Below, in pieces: positions 1-8,479 of a stretch of 64,000 nt of DNA; the first letter of the stretch is position 1, and each line of letters opens with the position of its first letter. Where the stretch lies: positions 186,001 to 250,000 of the forward strand of contig NZ_JACOPX010000003.1 of assembly GCF_015461835.1 (NCBI RefSeq). The letters run 5' to 3'. Position numbers and translations under genes: made by a program. The notes beneath the pieces were generated by a model, which was given only the letters and a program-made list of their open reading frames with translations, had not been told where the DNA came from and made no database searches. The stretch is from Pseudomonas neuropathica. GTDB lineage: Bacteria; Pseudomonadota; Gammaproteobacteria; Pseudomonadales; Pseudomonadaceae.

Positions 1-1175
1 TGCTGCGCCGCCAGCGATTGCCCCGGATCGATCCCCGGCGCCGGCTCATCCAGGCCCAACACCTGGCGTTCGGCGACGTTCGCCAGTTCGCGCACGTTGC
101 CCGGCCAGTCGTGGCTGAGCAGATGACTCAACTGCGCGCCGCTCAAGGGCGGAAAGGTGCGGCCCAAGCGTTCAGCGGCATTGTGGGCAAAGGTTTCGAA
201 CAGCAACGGGATGTCTTCGCGGCGATCGCGCAAGGGCGGCAAGCGCAGTTCGGCAACGTTCAGGCGATACGCCAAGTCCTCGCGAAAACGTCCGGCCCGG
301 GCTTCATCGAGCAGGTCGGGTTTGGTCGCTGCGACAATGCGCAGGTCAACGCGAATGCTCTGGTTCGAGCCCAGCCGTTCAAGCTTCTGCTCCTGCAACA
401 CGCGCAGCAGTTTCACCTGTTGTGCCAGCGGCATGCTTTCGATTTCATCGAGAAACAAGGTGCCGCCATCGGCATATTCCAGCTTGCCGATGCGCTTGCC
501 CGAGGCTCCGGTAAACGCGCCGCTCTCGTGACCGAACAACTCCGCTTCAAACAGCTGCTCAGGAATCGCCGCGCAGTTCAGCGCCACGAACGGCTTGGCC
601 GCGCGCGGGCCGAAATCATGCAGGCAGCGCGCGACCAGTTCCTTGCCGCTGCCGGTTTCGCCACGGATCAGCACATTGACCGGCAACGCCGCCAGATCCA
701 GCACTTGCCGGCGCAGCGTCTGCAAACCACGGGACACACCGAGCAACGTCGCATCAAGTTTCGCGCGGTTGTCGGCCTGCTCGTGCAGCGCACGGTTTTC
801 CAGAATCAGCCGGCGTTTGTCCAGCGCCCGGCGCAAGCTGCCGAGCAGGGTTTCCGGGCTGAACGGTTTTTCCAGAAAGTCGTAAGCGCCGTCGCGCATC
901 GCCTCGACCGCCATCGGCACGTCGCCATGACCGGTGAGCAGAATCACTGGCAGATCAGAGTCGCGTTTCTGCACTTCGGCCAATAACGCCAGGCCGCCCA
1001 TGCCGGGCATGCGCACATCACTGAGGATCACCCCGGCAAAGTGCGCGGGCAGGGCGGCGAGGCATTCTTCGGCGCGGCTGAACAACTGCACCGCGAACCC
1101 CGACAGGCTCAGCCACTGCTCGACGGCGCTGCGAATGCTGCTTTCGTCGTCGACCACCATCACTGAATTGAGCAT
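1..1175 (-). CDS. Sigma-54-dependent response regulator, DctD family (partial)
   Basis: NtrC-type activator that, when phosphorylated, should drive RpoN promoters. About 391 codons are visible; the gene runs off the left edge, so the C-terminal Fis-type DNA-binding domain is missing. The N-terminal receiver domain (about residues 1-120) shows the acidic VDDE pocket, the phospho-acceptor Asp in LSDVRMPG and the conserved KPF lysine. The AAA+ domain shows Walker A GETGSGKE, the sigma-54 contact loop GAFTGA and Walker B GTLFLDEIE. The start ATG at 1175 overlaps the stop of the upstream sensor kinase as ATGA, so the two are translationally coupled. The family (DctD, AauR) usually controls uptake of C4-dicarboxylates or acidic amino acids; the exact target cannot be told here because no transporter is in view. 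Confidence 0.93.
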   Translation of the reverse strand, partial: MLNSVMVVDDESSIRSAVEQWLSLSGFAVQLFSRAEECLAALPAHFAGVILSDVRMPGMGGLALLAEVQKRDSDLPVILLTGHGDVPMAVEAMRDGAYDFLEKPFSPETLLGSLRRALDKRRLILENRALHEQADNRAKLDATLLGVSRGLQTLRRQVLDLAALPVNVLIRGETGSGKELVARCLHDFGPRAAKPFVALNCAAIPEQLFEAELFGHESGAFTGASGKRIGKLEYADGGTLFLDEIESMPLAQQVKLLRVLQEQKLERLGSNQSIRVDLRIVAATKPDLLDEARAGRFREDLAYRLNVAELRLPPLRDRREDIPLLFETFAHNAAERLGRTFPPLSGAQLSHLLSHDWPGNVRELANVAERQVLGLDEPAPGIDPGQSLAAQ

Positions 1176-2935
1176 CAGATGTGTGCCTCCAGATCGATCG
1201 GCAAAGTCAGGCTGAACACGGCGCCGCTGTCGCCATTTTCAGCACTCAGGCGTCCACCGGATTCATGCACGATGGCGAAGGATACCGCCAAGCCGAGGCC
1301 CAGGCCGTCGCCCACCGGTTTAGTGGTGAAGAACGGATCGAAGACCTGGCCCAAATGCTCTTCGGCAATCCCGCCGCCATTGTCGCTGACGCTCAGACGC
1401 CACAGTTGCTCATCGGCTTCCAGGCGGATTTCCAACCGTTTGCATTGCTTGCCTTGCATCGCATCAAGGGCGTTGCGCAGCAGGTTGATCAGCACCTGTT
1501 CAAGTCGAATCGCATCGCCGCGCACCCACGCCGGACGCGTCAGGTGCAGCACCAGACTGACTTGTTCATCGCGCAGCCGGGCATCGAGCAACTGCAACGA
1601 CTGATCAACCACGGTTGCCAGATCCAGCCGTTCGCGCAAGCCGCTGGGACTCTTGCGCGCGAAGGTCTTGAGGTGGCCGGTGAGGGCGGCCATGCGCGTG
1701 AGCATCTCGTCCACCGGTTTCAAGGCTTTATAAGCATCGTCGACCCGGCCATGTTCGAGCAGCAGGCGCAGCGTCGCCAGTTGCATGCGCTGAGCGGTCA
1801 GGGGTTGATTGATTTCATGGGCCAGCGCAGCGGACATCTGGCCGAGCGCGGCGAGTTTGGCCGATTGCACCAGACCGTCCTGCGCGGTGCGCAAGTCGCG
1901 GGTACGTTCTTCCACCAATTGTTCAAGTTCTTCGCGGTTGCGCTGGCGGATTTTCGACAGGCGCCAGCGCTGGTTGAGAAACAGCAACAGAAACACCAGC
2001 GCCAGCCACACCCCGGCGGCGGCCAGCCCGGCGTTGCGCAGGTCTTCGAACGCCACTTGCGGATGGCGCAGCAGGTGCAGGGTCCAGCCTTCGGCGCTGA
2101 GGGGCAGTGATTCCCACAGATAATCGGCCGTGCCTTGCGGGCCTTCGACGCGGCGCAGGTCGCTGTTGTCATCGAAGCTTCGCAGCGACAAATGCGTCAA
2201 GGGCTGCAGCGACTGCTTGTCGTACTGCCGGGTGGCTTTGATTTCATCCATGTCGCGGGCGCTCAATGGCCGCAGCGAGCGATAGCGCCAGCCGGGCTGG
2301 TTGGCGATGAAGATGATCCCGCGCGCATCGCTGACCAGCAGCGTGTCATTGCCCTGACTCCACTCGCGTTCCAGTTCGGGGAACTCCAGCTTGACCACCA
2401 TCGCGCCAAGGAACTCGTCGTTGTCGCCGAGCACCGCGCTGGAGAGGAAATAGCCGGGAATGCCGCTGGTCACGCCCACCGCGTAAAAACGCCCGGTGCC
2501 TTGGGTGCGGGTCTGACTGAAGTAGGGGCGGAAACCGTAATTGTGGCCGACGTAACTGCTCGGCAAGCGCCAGTTGCTCGCCGCTACGGCGAGGCCCGTG
2601 TGGTCGAGCAATTCAAGGGTCGAGGATTGCGCCGCGCCGTTGATTTTTTCCAGTTTCAGGTTCAGCGCCGCCTGTTCGGCGGCATCGACCGGCCCGGCCA
2701 GCGCCGCGCGCAATTGCGGGTCCAGCGCCAGCACGGCGGGCAGGGCGCGGTAGCGGTCGATCAGGGTGTGCAGGGAGTTGGCGTACAACGCCAGTTGCTG
2801 GTTGGCGCGGGCGGCGTCTTCCTCCAGCGCCTGACGTTCGGCGTGGCGGATCGCAAGCGTGGCGGCAAGCGCTGCGCCGGCAATGATCAGCAGGGTATAC
2901 AACGACAGACGCAAGGTACGGGAAGTCGGCAGCAT
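1175..2935 (-). CDS. Sensor histidine kinase, DctB/AauS family
   Basis: Membrane sensor partner of the adjacent sigma-54 activator. From the chosen start there is a first transmembrane helix at about residues 8-28, a long periplasmic PDC/Cache-type sensor domain, a second membrane helix near residue 305, and a cytoplasmic kinase core. The sensor domain carries the string FRPYF followed by GIPGYF, which is typical of DctB-like C4-dicarboxylate or acidic amino acid sensors. The HisKA box is ALAHEINQPL, the N box is NLLRNALDAM, and the G boxes are DNGGGI and GLGLGLAVS. The frame is open up to a GTG at 2980, but the ATG at 2935 sits directly before the first membrane helix as in the family; neither has a clear ribosome site. 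It lies just downstream of the tandem TccC genes on the same strand with no evident terminator between them. Confidence 0.92.
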   Translation of the reverse strand: MLPTSRTLRLSLYTLLIIAGAALAATLAIRHAERQALEEDAARANQQLALYANSLHTLIDRYRALPAVLALDPQLRAALAGPVDAAEQAALNLKLEKINGAAQSSTLELLDHTGLAVAASNWRLPSSYVGHNYGFRPYFSQTRTQGTGRFYAVGVTSGIPGYFLSSAVLGDNDEFLGAMVVKLEFPELEREWSQGNDTLLVSDARGIIFIANQPGWRYRSLRPLSARDMDEIKATRQYDKQSLQPLTHLSLRSFDDNSDLRRVEGPQGTADYLWESLPLSAEGWTLHLLRHPQVAFEDLRNAGLAAAGVWLALVFLLLFLNQRWRLSKIRQRNREELEQLVEERTRDLRTAQDGLVQSAKLAALGQMSAALAHEINQPLTAQRMQLATLRLLLEHGRVDDAYKALKPVDEMLTRMAALTGHLKTFARKSPSGLRERLDLATVVDQSLQLLDARLRDEQVSLVLHLTRPAWVRGDAIRLEQVLINLLRNALDAMQGKQCKRLEIRLEADEQLWRLSVSDNGGGIAEEHLGQVFDPFFTTKPVGDGLGLGLAVSFAIVHESGGRLSAENGDSGAVFSLTLPIDLEAHI

Positions 2936-3011
2936 GCTGGGCGCAGGAATAAGGACGGGCAGGCACCTTACCATGAGCACTGTTCAGGCCAGGAGTCGCG
3001 TCGTCACCTTT

Positions 3012-5750
3012 TCATACGGCAGTAAAAGTCGACGAGTTGGAATGAAGGACTGTTCTCAGGTTTCGAAGCATTTTTATTCGCTGTCCAGTTTCGTTTTCAA
3101 TGCGATCAATGCGTTTAGCGGTGTCAGTAGGACTTAGGGTCTTGACCGTTTCGATTAAATGTTCGGAGCCATGCTGCAGCATATTTATCGTGCCGGTAAT
3201 GTCGGCATCCAGTGCAGTCACCTCATCCTCGGTAAGATCATTTGCGCTGTTTTTTATTTCATTCAAGAGATCGATGGTGTCCGGAATCACCTTGATGGCT
3301 GGGCCGACGTAAGGGATCTTGCCAGCGCCTGCCAGCGCCAATTCCTTGCTAGCCGCGATGCCGCCTTGTTTGATCTCTTGCCGTCCTTCGGGGTTGAGCG
3401 GGTTGTAATCGGCGATAGCTTTAAAGTTAACCACGGGCCCTTGTTCAGCCTGTGTTTGCTTTAACAGCCTGGTTCCTCTCAATCGATCCGGTTGCAAGCT
3501 GATGGAGGTGTTCAAACCGGTTATTTTGCCGATCGCTTTCGTCGTTTTACTCACGGTTTTTCCGACTACGAAACCAAGAGCCCCGCCAATCAGCATTCCC
3601 AGAGGGCCGCCAGGGATTCCCAGTGCTACCCCGGCTGCGCTCATGCCTATGCCAACCGCATTGGATGTGCCCTTTTCCGCAAGAAAAAAACCTGTACGTT
3701 TCGCGGTTGATACCCTGCTGTTGGGCTCAGAACGATGATTGAGTATTTGAGTGGTGACATCCCTGACAGCCAGATCGACGGCTGAAAGCAGCTCGTTATG
3801 GAAGGCCAGTTGCTTCTGCATACGCTCTCTGGGAGTGTTTCCGGTAATAAATGCCAGAACGCCTCCGCTTGACGGTTGAGCTACTTCTGTTTCGTTGCCT
3901 GTCCGGTCGACGTAAGTCATAGCGTTGTTGCGCACAAACCCATATAGGTTCAGCCCATCCACATCCCCCGCCGGATCGGCACTGACCCAGCGCTGCAACC
4001 ACGCTGCGTAATAGCGTGCGCCGTAGTAATACAACCCGCTGACGTCCATCTCTTTGCCCGAATAACGGATGAAGCGGTACGTGGTTTCCGAATCCGGTGC
4101 CATCCACGCGGTTTCGCCAAAGGGGTAATAGCCTTCCTGGCTGATCATCACGGCGTCTTGATCCAGTTCCATCACGCTGGAGCCGAGATGATCTTCGAGG
4201 TTGTAACGCATTTGGTCATTGGCGATTGCATCGGGTTTTTCCGCTGCCCAATGCAGGCAACGGGCGTTGCCGAGGGTGATGACATGCAGTTCTTCGCCGT
4301 TGTCGCGGGTGCGGATTTCCAGCCCCGGCAGGTAGCGCACCTGATGAAAGTGCTCGGCGTTGGCAGCGAAGGTTTGGTGACGTTTGAATACGCGCGCGCC
4401 CTGGCTGTAACGGTAGTACTCGGCATCATTGGAACCGTCCTCGCGCTGGATCAGCGTCACGCTCTCCAGCTCATCGCGGGCATTCCAGGCCAGCGGCTTG
4501 CCGGGGTGCATTACTTTCTGGTTACCGTGACTGTCGAACAGCTCATCGAAATCCGGCGGCTCGTCGCCGGCTTTCCAGCGCACCCCGCGATTGCTCTTCG
4601 GGTCGATGAACATTTGCCGGGTCGAGTTGTTGCCCGCCCGCACATGAATCAGTTCGAACAGGTTGCCGCCGTTGTCGTACCGATAGGTCTGGGTGTAGTT
4701 GAGGCGATTGTTCGGGTCGCCCGGTTGCGGCAGGCCGGGAATGTCCGGTGGCGGGGCGTCGTCGTAGCCGGTGGCGCTGGTCAACCGATAGAGCGAGTCA
4801 TAGGTGAAATCGCGGTGGCCATCGATCAACTGGTTGGCGAAGTAACGGGGCTGAAACGCGTGGTCTTCGATGCGGGTGATATTGCCGACGCGGTCGTAGA
4901 AATATTCGAGGTTCTGCAGGACTGCGCCGCCGTCCTTGCGGCTGGTCTGGGTGTGCAAACGGCCGTCCACGGGGGCATACGACCACTGGCTGAGGACGCG
5001 ATTGCCGGCCAGTTGTTCGATGATCTGGTCGTTGGCGTTGTACTGCGCGTCCTCCAACACTGTTTGCCAGTCAGACGCGCCACTGATCAGCAGCTCGACG
5101 TGCTTGAGTTGCCCGGCCAGGCCGTAGCGCGAGCTTCGCTGATGGCCGCCGGCGTCGGTCTGTTCCAGCAGCGCGCCGAGCGGGCTGAACACCTGGTGAG
5201 TGGTGAACGGCTCAGCGTCGTGGAACGTGCGGGTTTCGCTCAGCGGCTGGCCGGTCAGGGAATAACTGTCGGTAAGCAGCGAACCGGAACGGTCTTTCTG
5301 TTCCAGCAACTGGCCGCGGCGGTTGTACCCGGCCTCGGCCGAGGCGTCGGCGTAAGTAAAAACGTCGACATTGGACTGACCATTCTCCTCGATCGCGATC
5401 ATCCGCAGCTGCTTGTCGAAGCTCGTGCGCCAATGGTTGTCGCGCTGATCCCAGCGTTGCAATGGCTCGCCGGCCAGACCCGGCAGGATCAGGCGCCAGC
5501 CAGCGTCGACGCTGTCGGTCAATACCCAATCACCGTTTAGTGAGTAGACGTTAATGAGGTTCGCAGTGGGCAGACGCGGATCCCGCTGCGCCACCATACG
5601 GCCGGCCACATCGTATTGCTGACGCGACACGAGTGCTTTTGGTGTGTCGTCTGCCAGAGTGCGCAAGTAACTGACCTGACGGATCGGCGAGCCCCGGCCA
5701 TCGATCACCGCCACCGTTGGAGTGCGCCTATGAACAGGGTCGTATCTCAT
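3012..5750 (-). CDS. Tc toxin C component (TccC-like RHS protein), copy 1
   Basis: 912-aa RHS-repeat protein of the TccC family, the toxin-carrying C subunit of ABC Tc toxins. Residues 1 to about 110 differ moderately from the upstream copy. Residues about 110-612 form the RHS core, nearly identical to copy 2, with many YD-type repeats and the terminal signature DPAGDVDGLNLYGFV that marks the end of the RHS cocoon, where family members self-cleave. The last roughly 293 residues are the variable payload. It begins with a helical segment, then a glycine-rich hydrophobic stretch (GIPGGPLGMLIGGALGFVVG), then basic and helical regions. I do not recognise a toxin family. Its start codon overlaps the stop of the preceding copy as ATGA. 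The payload DNA looks richer in A and T than the core, as expected for swapped tips. Confidence 0.93.
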   Translation of the reverse strand: MRYDPVHRRTPTVAVIDGRGSPIRQVSYLRTLADDTPKALVSRQQYDVAGRMVAQRDPRLPTANLINVYSLNGDWVLTDSVDAGWRLILPGLAGEPLQRWDQRDNHWRTSFDKQLRMIAIEENGQSNVDVFTYADASAEAGYNRRGQLLEQKDRSGSLLTDSYSLTGQPLSETRTFHDAEPFTTHQVFSPLGALLEQTDAGGHQRSSRYGLAGQLKHVELLISGASDWQTVLEDAQYNANDQIIEQLAGNRVLSQWSYAPVDGRLHTQTSRKDGGAVLQNLEYFYDRVGNITRIEDHAFQPRYFANQLIDGHRDFTYDSLYRLTSATGYDDAPPPDIPGLPQPGDPNNRLNYTQTYRYDNGGNLFELIHVRAGNNSTRQMFIDPKSNRGVRWKAGDEPPDFDELFDSHGNQKVMHPGKPLAWNARDELESVTLIQREDGSNDAEYYRYSQGARVFKRHQTFAANAEHFHQVRYLPGLEIRTRDNGEELHVITLGNARCLHWAAEKPDAIANDQMRYNLEDHLGSSVMELDQDAVMISQEGYYPFGETAWMAPDSETTYRFIRYSGKEMDVSGLYYYGARYYAAWLQRWVSADPAGDVDGLNLYGFVRNNAMTYVDRTGNETEVAQPSSGGVLAFITGNTPRERMQKQLAFHNELLSAVDLAVRDVTTQILNHRSEPNSRVSTAKRTGFFLAEKGTSNAVGIGMSAAGVALGIPGGPLGMLIGGALGFVVGKTVSKTTKAIGKITGLNTSISLQPDRLRGTRLLKQTQAEQGPVVNFKAIADYNPLNPEGRQEIKQGGIAASKELALAGAGKIPYVGPAIKVIPDTIDLLNEIKNSANDLTEDEVTALDADITGTINMLQHGSEHLIETVKTLSPTDTAKRIDRIENETGQRIKMLRNLRTVLHSNSSTFTAV
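3936..5400 (-). repeat. Direct repeat A: conserved RHS core of TccC copy 1
   Basis: This stretch is almost identical at DNA and protein level to 6668-8132, offset by about 2732 bases. Similarity drops sharply on both sides, at the N-terminal arm and at the payload. It is the homology block along which payloads could be exchanged or one copy deleted. Confidence 0.9.
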
Positions 5751-8479
5751 GTGAATTTGTGTTTGGTGAAGGGCTGAACAAATGTCTGAAATCTCGACGC
5801 TGGTTTCGCTTGTTTACGCAGAAATCTGTTGTCTGTCAGCAAGTCTTCTTTGTGCCACTTCAGGGTGGTCTGGCTGCTTTCGATATATCCCAGGATTGCA
5901 CTGGTCTGCTCTCGCAAGGTATCGAGCCGAATGGTCTTGGCAGCCATTAAGCGGCTCTTGTCAGGTAGCACGTCAGCCGAATTGATCGTGTTTTGTCCTA
6001 CGCGTCTGAAGGCTTTCTCAATATCGGCCATTCGCGAAGTGAGGGCTTGTTTCCAGTCGGCGAGCATCGTTTCGATTTTTTCAATCTTGACCGGATCCAG
6101 ACCCTGTTTAATGTCCTCCACCTCCTGCACCCGCGCACCGATATTAAGTGTCGCTCCTACGCCTGGAAGATATGCTCCGACGCCGCGGGTCAATAAGGTG
6201 TTGGCTGCATCGGCCGGCGTGAAACTCGATGAACGCTCTGTGATGCCGACCTTTTGATCAATGGCTGCGACGCTCATTGCCGAAGTTTGTGGAATTAATG
6301 GGGCTGTCATCTTTGCAAAGGACGTGTATTTGCTGGCGATCGCCTCGCCGATATCGCCGCTTACGTGCATGGCAAACATCTCGGACAAGTAGCCGACGGC
6401 GGCGGGCATGCCGGCGGTAAGTGTTGAGCCTGCGAACCCGCCGCCGAAATAACCAGCGAAGAAGCCGGCAGTGCCTATCAGTGATTCCGCAACAATATTC
6501 GCCAGCAGTTCAGTCCCGTACTGTCCGCTTGATACTTTCAGCATTTGGTCCAGCGTTGTGGCTGAGTAATCACCGAGAGTGGTCACGAAGTTTGAGAAAT
6601 TGACGATATCGAATTTCTCTTTGCTGTTGCCTTGCACATCCACAAAAGTTAACGGGTTGTTGCCGACGAATCCGTACAGATTCAGCCCATCCACATCCCC
6701 CGCCGGATCGGCACTGACCCAGCGTTGCAACCACGGCGCGTAATAGCGTGCGCCGTAGTAATACAACCCGCTGACGTCCATTTCCTTGCCTGAATAGCGG
6801 ATGAAGCGATACGTGGTTTCCGAATCTGGTGCCATCCACGCGGTTTCGCCAAAGGGGGAATAGCCCTCCTGGCTGATCATCACGGCGTCTTGATCCAGTT
6901 CCATCACACTGGAACCTAGATGATCTTCGAGGTTGTAACGCATTTGGTCATTGGCGATTGCATCGGGTTTTTCCGCTGCCCAATGCAGGCAACGGGCGTT
7001 GCCGAGGGTGATGACGTGCAGTTCTTCACCGTTGTCGCGAGTGCGGATTTCCAGCCCCGGCAGGTAGCGCACCTGGTGGAAATGTTCGGCGTTGGCAGCG
7101 AAGGTTTGGTGACGTTTGAACACGCGAATGCCCTGGCTGTAACGGTAGTACTCGGCATCATTGGAACCGTCCTCGCGCTGGATCAGCGTCACGCTCTCCA
7201 GCTCATCGCGGGCATTCCAGGCCAGCGGCTTGCCGGGGTGCATTGCTTTCTGGTTACCGTGACTGTCGAACAGCTCATCGAAATCCGGCGGCTCGTCGCC
7301 GGTTTTCCAGCGCACCCCGCGATTGCTCTTCGGGTCGATGAACATTTGCCGGGTCGAGTTGTTGCCGGCGCGTACGTGACACAGTTCGATCAGGTTGCCA
7401 CCGTTGTCGTACTGGTAGGTCTGGGTGTAGTTGAGGCGATTGTTCGGGTCGCCCGGTTGCGGCAGGCCGGGAATGTCCGGTGGCGGGGCGTCGTCGTAGC
7501 CGGTGGCGCTGGTCAACCGATAGAGCGAGTCATAGGTGAAATCGCGGTGGCCATCGATCAACTGGTTGGCGAAGTAACGGGGCTGAAACGCGTGGTCTTC
7601 GATGCGGGTGATATTGCCGACGCGGTCGTAGAAATATTCGAGGTTCTGCAGGACTGCGCCGCCGTCCTTGCGGCTGGTCTGGGTGTGCAAACGGCCGTCC
7701 GCCGGGTCATACGTCCACTGACGGAGGACGCGATTGCCGGCCAGTTGTTCGATGATCTGCTCGTTGGCGTTGTACTGCGTGTCCTCCAACACAGTTTGCC
7801 AGTCAGACGCGCCACTGATCAGCAGCTCGACGTGCTTGAGTTGCCCGGCCAGGCCGTAGCGCGAGCTTCGCTGATGGCCGCCGGCGTCGGTCTGTTCCAG
7901 CAGCGCGCCGAGCGGGCTGAACAACTGGTGAGTGGTGAACGGCTCAGCGTCGTGGAACGTACGGGTTTCGCTCAGCGGCTGGCCGGTCAGGGAATAACTG
8001 TCGGTAAGCAGCGAGCCGGAACGGTCTTTTTGTTCCAGCAACTGGCCGCGGCGGTTGTACCCGGCCTCGGCCGAGGCGTCGGCGTAAGTAAAAACGTCGA
8101 CATTGGACTGACCATTCTCCTCGACCGCGATCACCCGCAGTTGCTCATCGAAGGTCGTCTGCCAATGGCTGCCGCGCTGGTCCCAGCGCCGAAAAGGTTC
8201 ACCGGCCAGCCCCTGCAAGGTCAGACGCCAGCCGGCGTCGACGCTGTCGGATTTCAATGGCGAGCCGTCCAGGCTGTAAACCGTGGTCAGGCAGGGTGCC
8301 GACAGGCGCGGGTCCCATTGCTCGATCAGGCGCCCGGCGTAGTCATGCTGCTGACGGGTTACCAGCGCTACGGGGGGGGTGGCCGTCACACTGCGCAAGT
8401 ACCCTACCTGCCGCACTGGCAAGCCACGCGCATCGCTCACGACCAGTGCGGGCGTACGCCAATGCACATTGGCTGTCAT
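5747..8479 (-). CDS. Tc toxin C component (TccC-like RHS protein), copy 2
   Basis: 910-aa TccC-type RHS protein, second gene of the TcB-C-C operon. The N-terminal about 110 residues are specific. The core, to about residue 612, matches copy 1 with only about 15 substitutions by manual reading, and ends in the same DPAGDVDGLNLYGFV signature. The C-terminal about 294 residues are the payload and differ from copy 1. They contain a glycine-rich hydrophobic stretch (GTAGFFAGYFGGGFAG), a segment YLPGVGATLNIGARVQEVED that loosely resembles one in the copy 1 payload, and a basic helical tail. No known catalytic motif was recognised. Its ATG overlaps the stop of the TcB gene by 4 bases and its stop overlaps the next start by 4, so the three are probably translated in a coupled way. 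Confidence 0.93.
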   Translation of the reverse strand: MTANVHWRTPALVVSDARGLPVRQVGYLRSVTATPPVALVTRQQHDYAGRLIEQWDPRLSAPCLTTVYSLDGSPLKSDSVDAGWRLTLQGLAGEPFRRWDQRGSHWQTTFDEQLRVIAVEENGQSNVDVFTYADASAEAGYNRRGQLLEQKDRSGSLLTDSYSLTGQPLSETRTFHDAEPFTTHQLFSPLGALLEQTDAGGHQRSSRYGLAGQLKHVELLISGASDWQTVLEDTQYNANEQIIEQLAGNRVLRQWTYDPADGRLHTQTSRKDGGAVLQNLEYFYDRVGNITRIEDHAFQPRYFANQLIDGHRDFTYDSLYRLTSATGYDDAPPPDIPGLPQPGDPNNRLNYTQTYQYDNGGNLIELCHVRAGNNSTRQMFIDPKSNRGVRWKTGDEPPDFDELFDSHGNQKAMHPGKPLAWNARDELESVTLIQREDGSNDAEYYRYSQGIRVFKRHQTFAANAEHFHQVRYLPGLEIRTRDNGEELHVITLGNARCLHWAAEKPDAIANDQMRYNLEDHLGSSVMELDQDAVMISQEGYSPFGETAWMAPDSETTYRFIRYSGKEMDVSGLYYYGARYYAPWLQRWVSADPAGDVDGLNLYGFVGNNPLTFVDVQGNSKEKFDIVNFSNFVTTLGDYSATTLDQMLKVSSGQYGTELLANIVAESLIGTAGFFAGYFGGGFAGSTLTAGMPAAVGYLSEMFAMHVSGDIGEAIASKYTSFAKMTAPLIPQTSAMSVAAIDQKVGITERSSSFTPADAANTLLTRGVGAYLPGVGATLNIGARVQEVEDIKQGLDPVKIEKIETMLADWKQALTSRMADIEKAFRRVGQNTINSADVLPDKSRLMAAKTIRLDTLREQTSAILGYIESSQTTLKWHKEDLLTDNRFLRKQAKPASRFQTFVQPFTKHKFT
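6668..8132 (-). repeat. Direct repeat B: conserved RHS core of TccC copy 2
   Basis: Partner of the block at 3936-5400, in the same orientation. Whole runs of hundreds of bases are unchanged between the two, including silent positions, which points to recent duplication or gene conversion. Confidence 0.9.
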
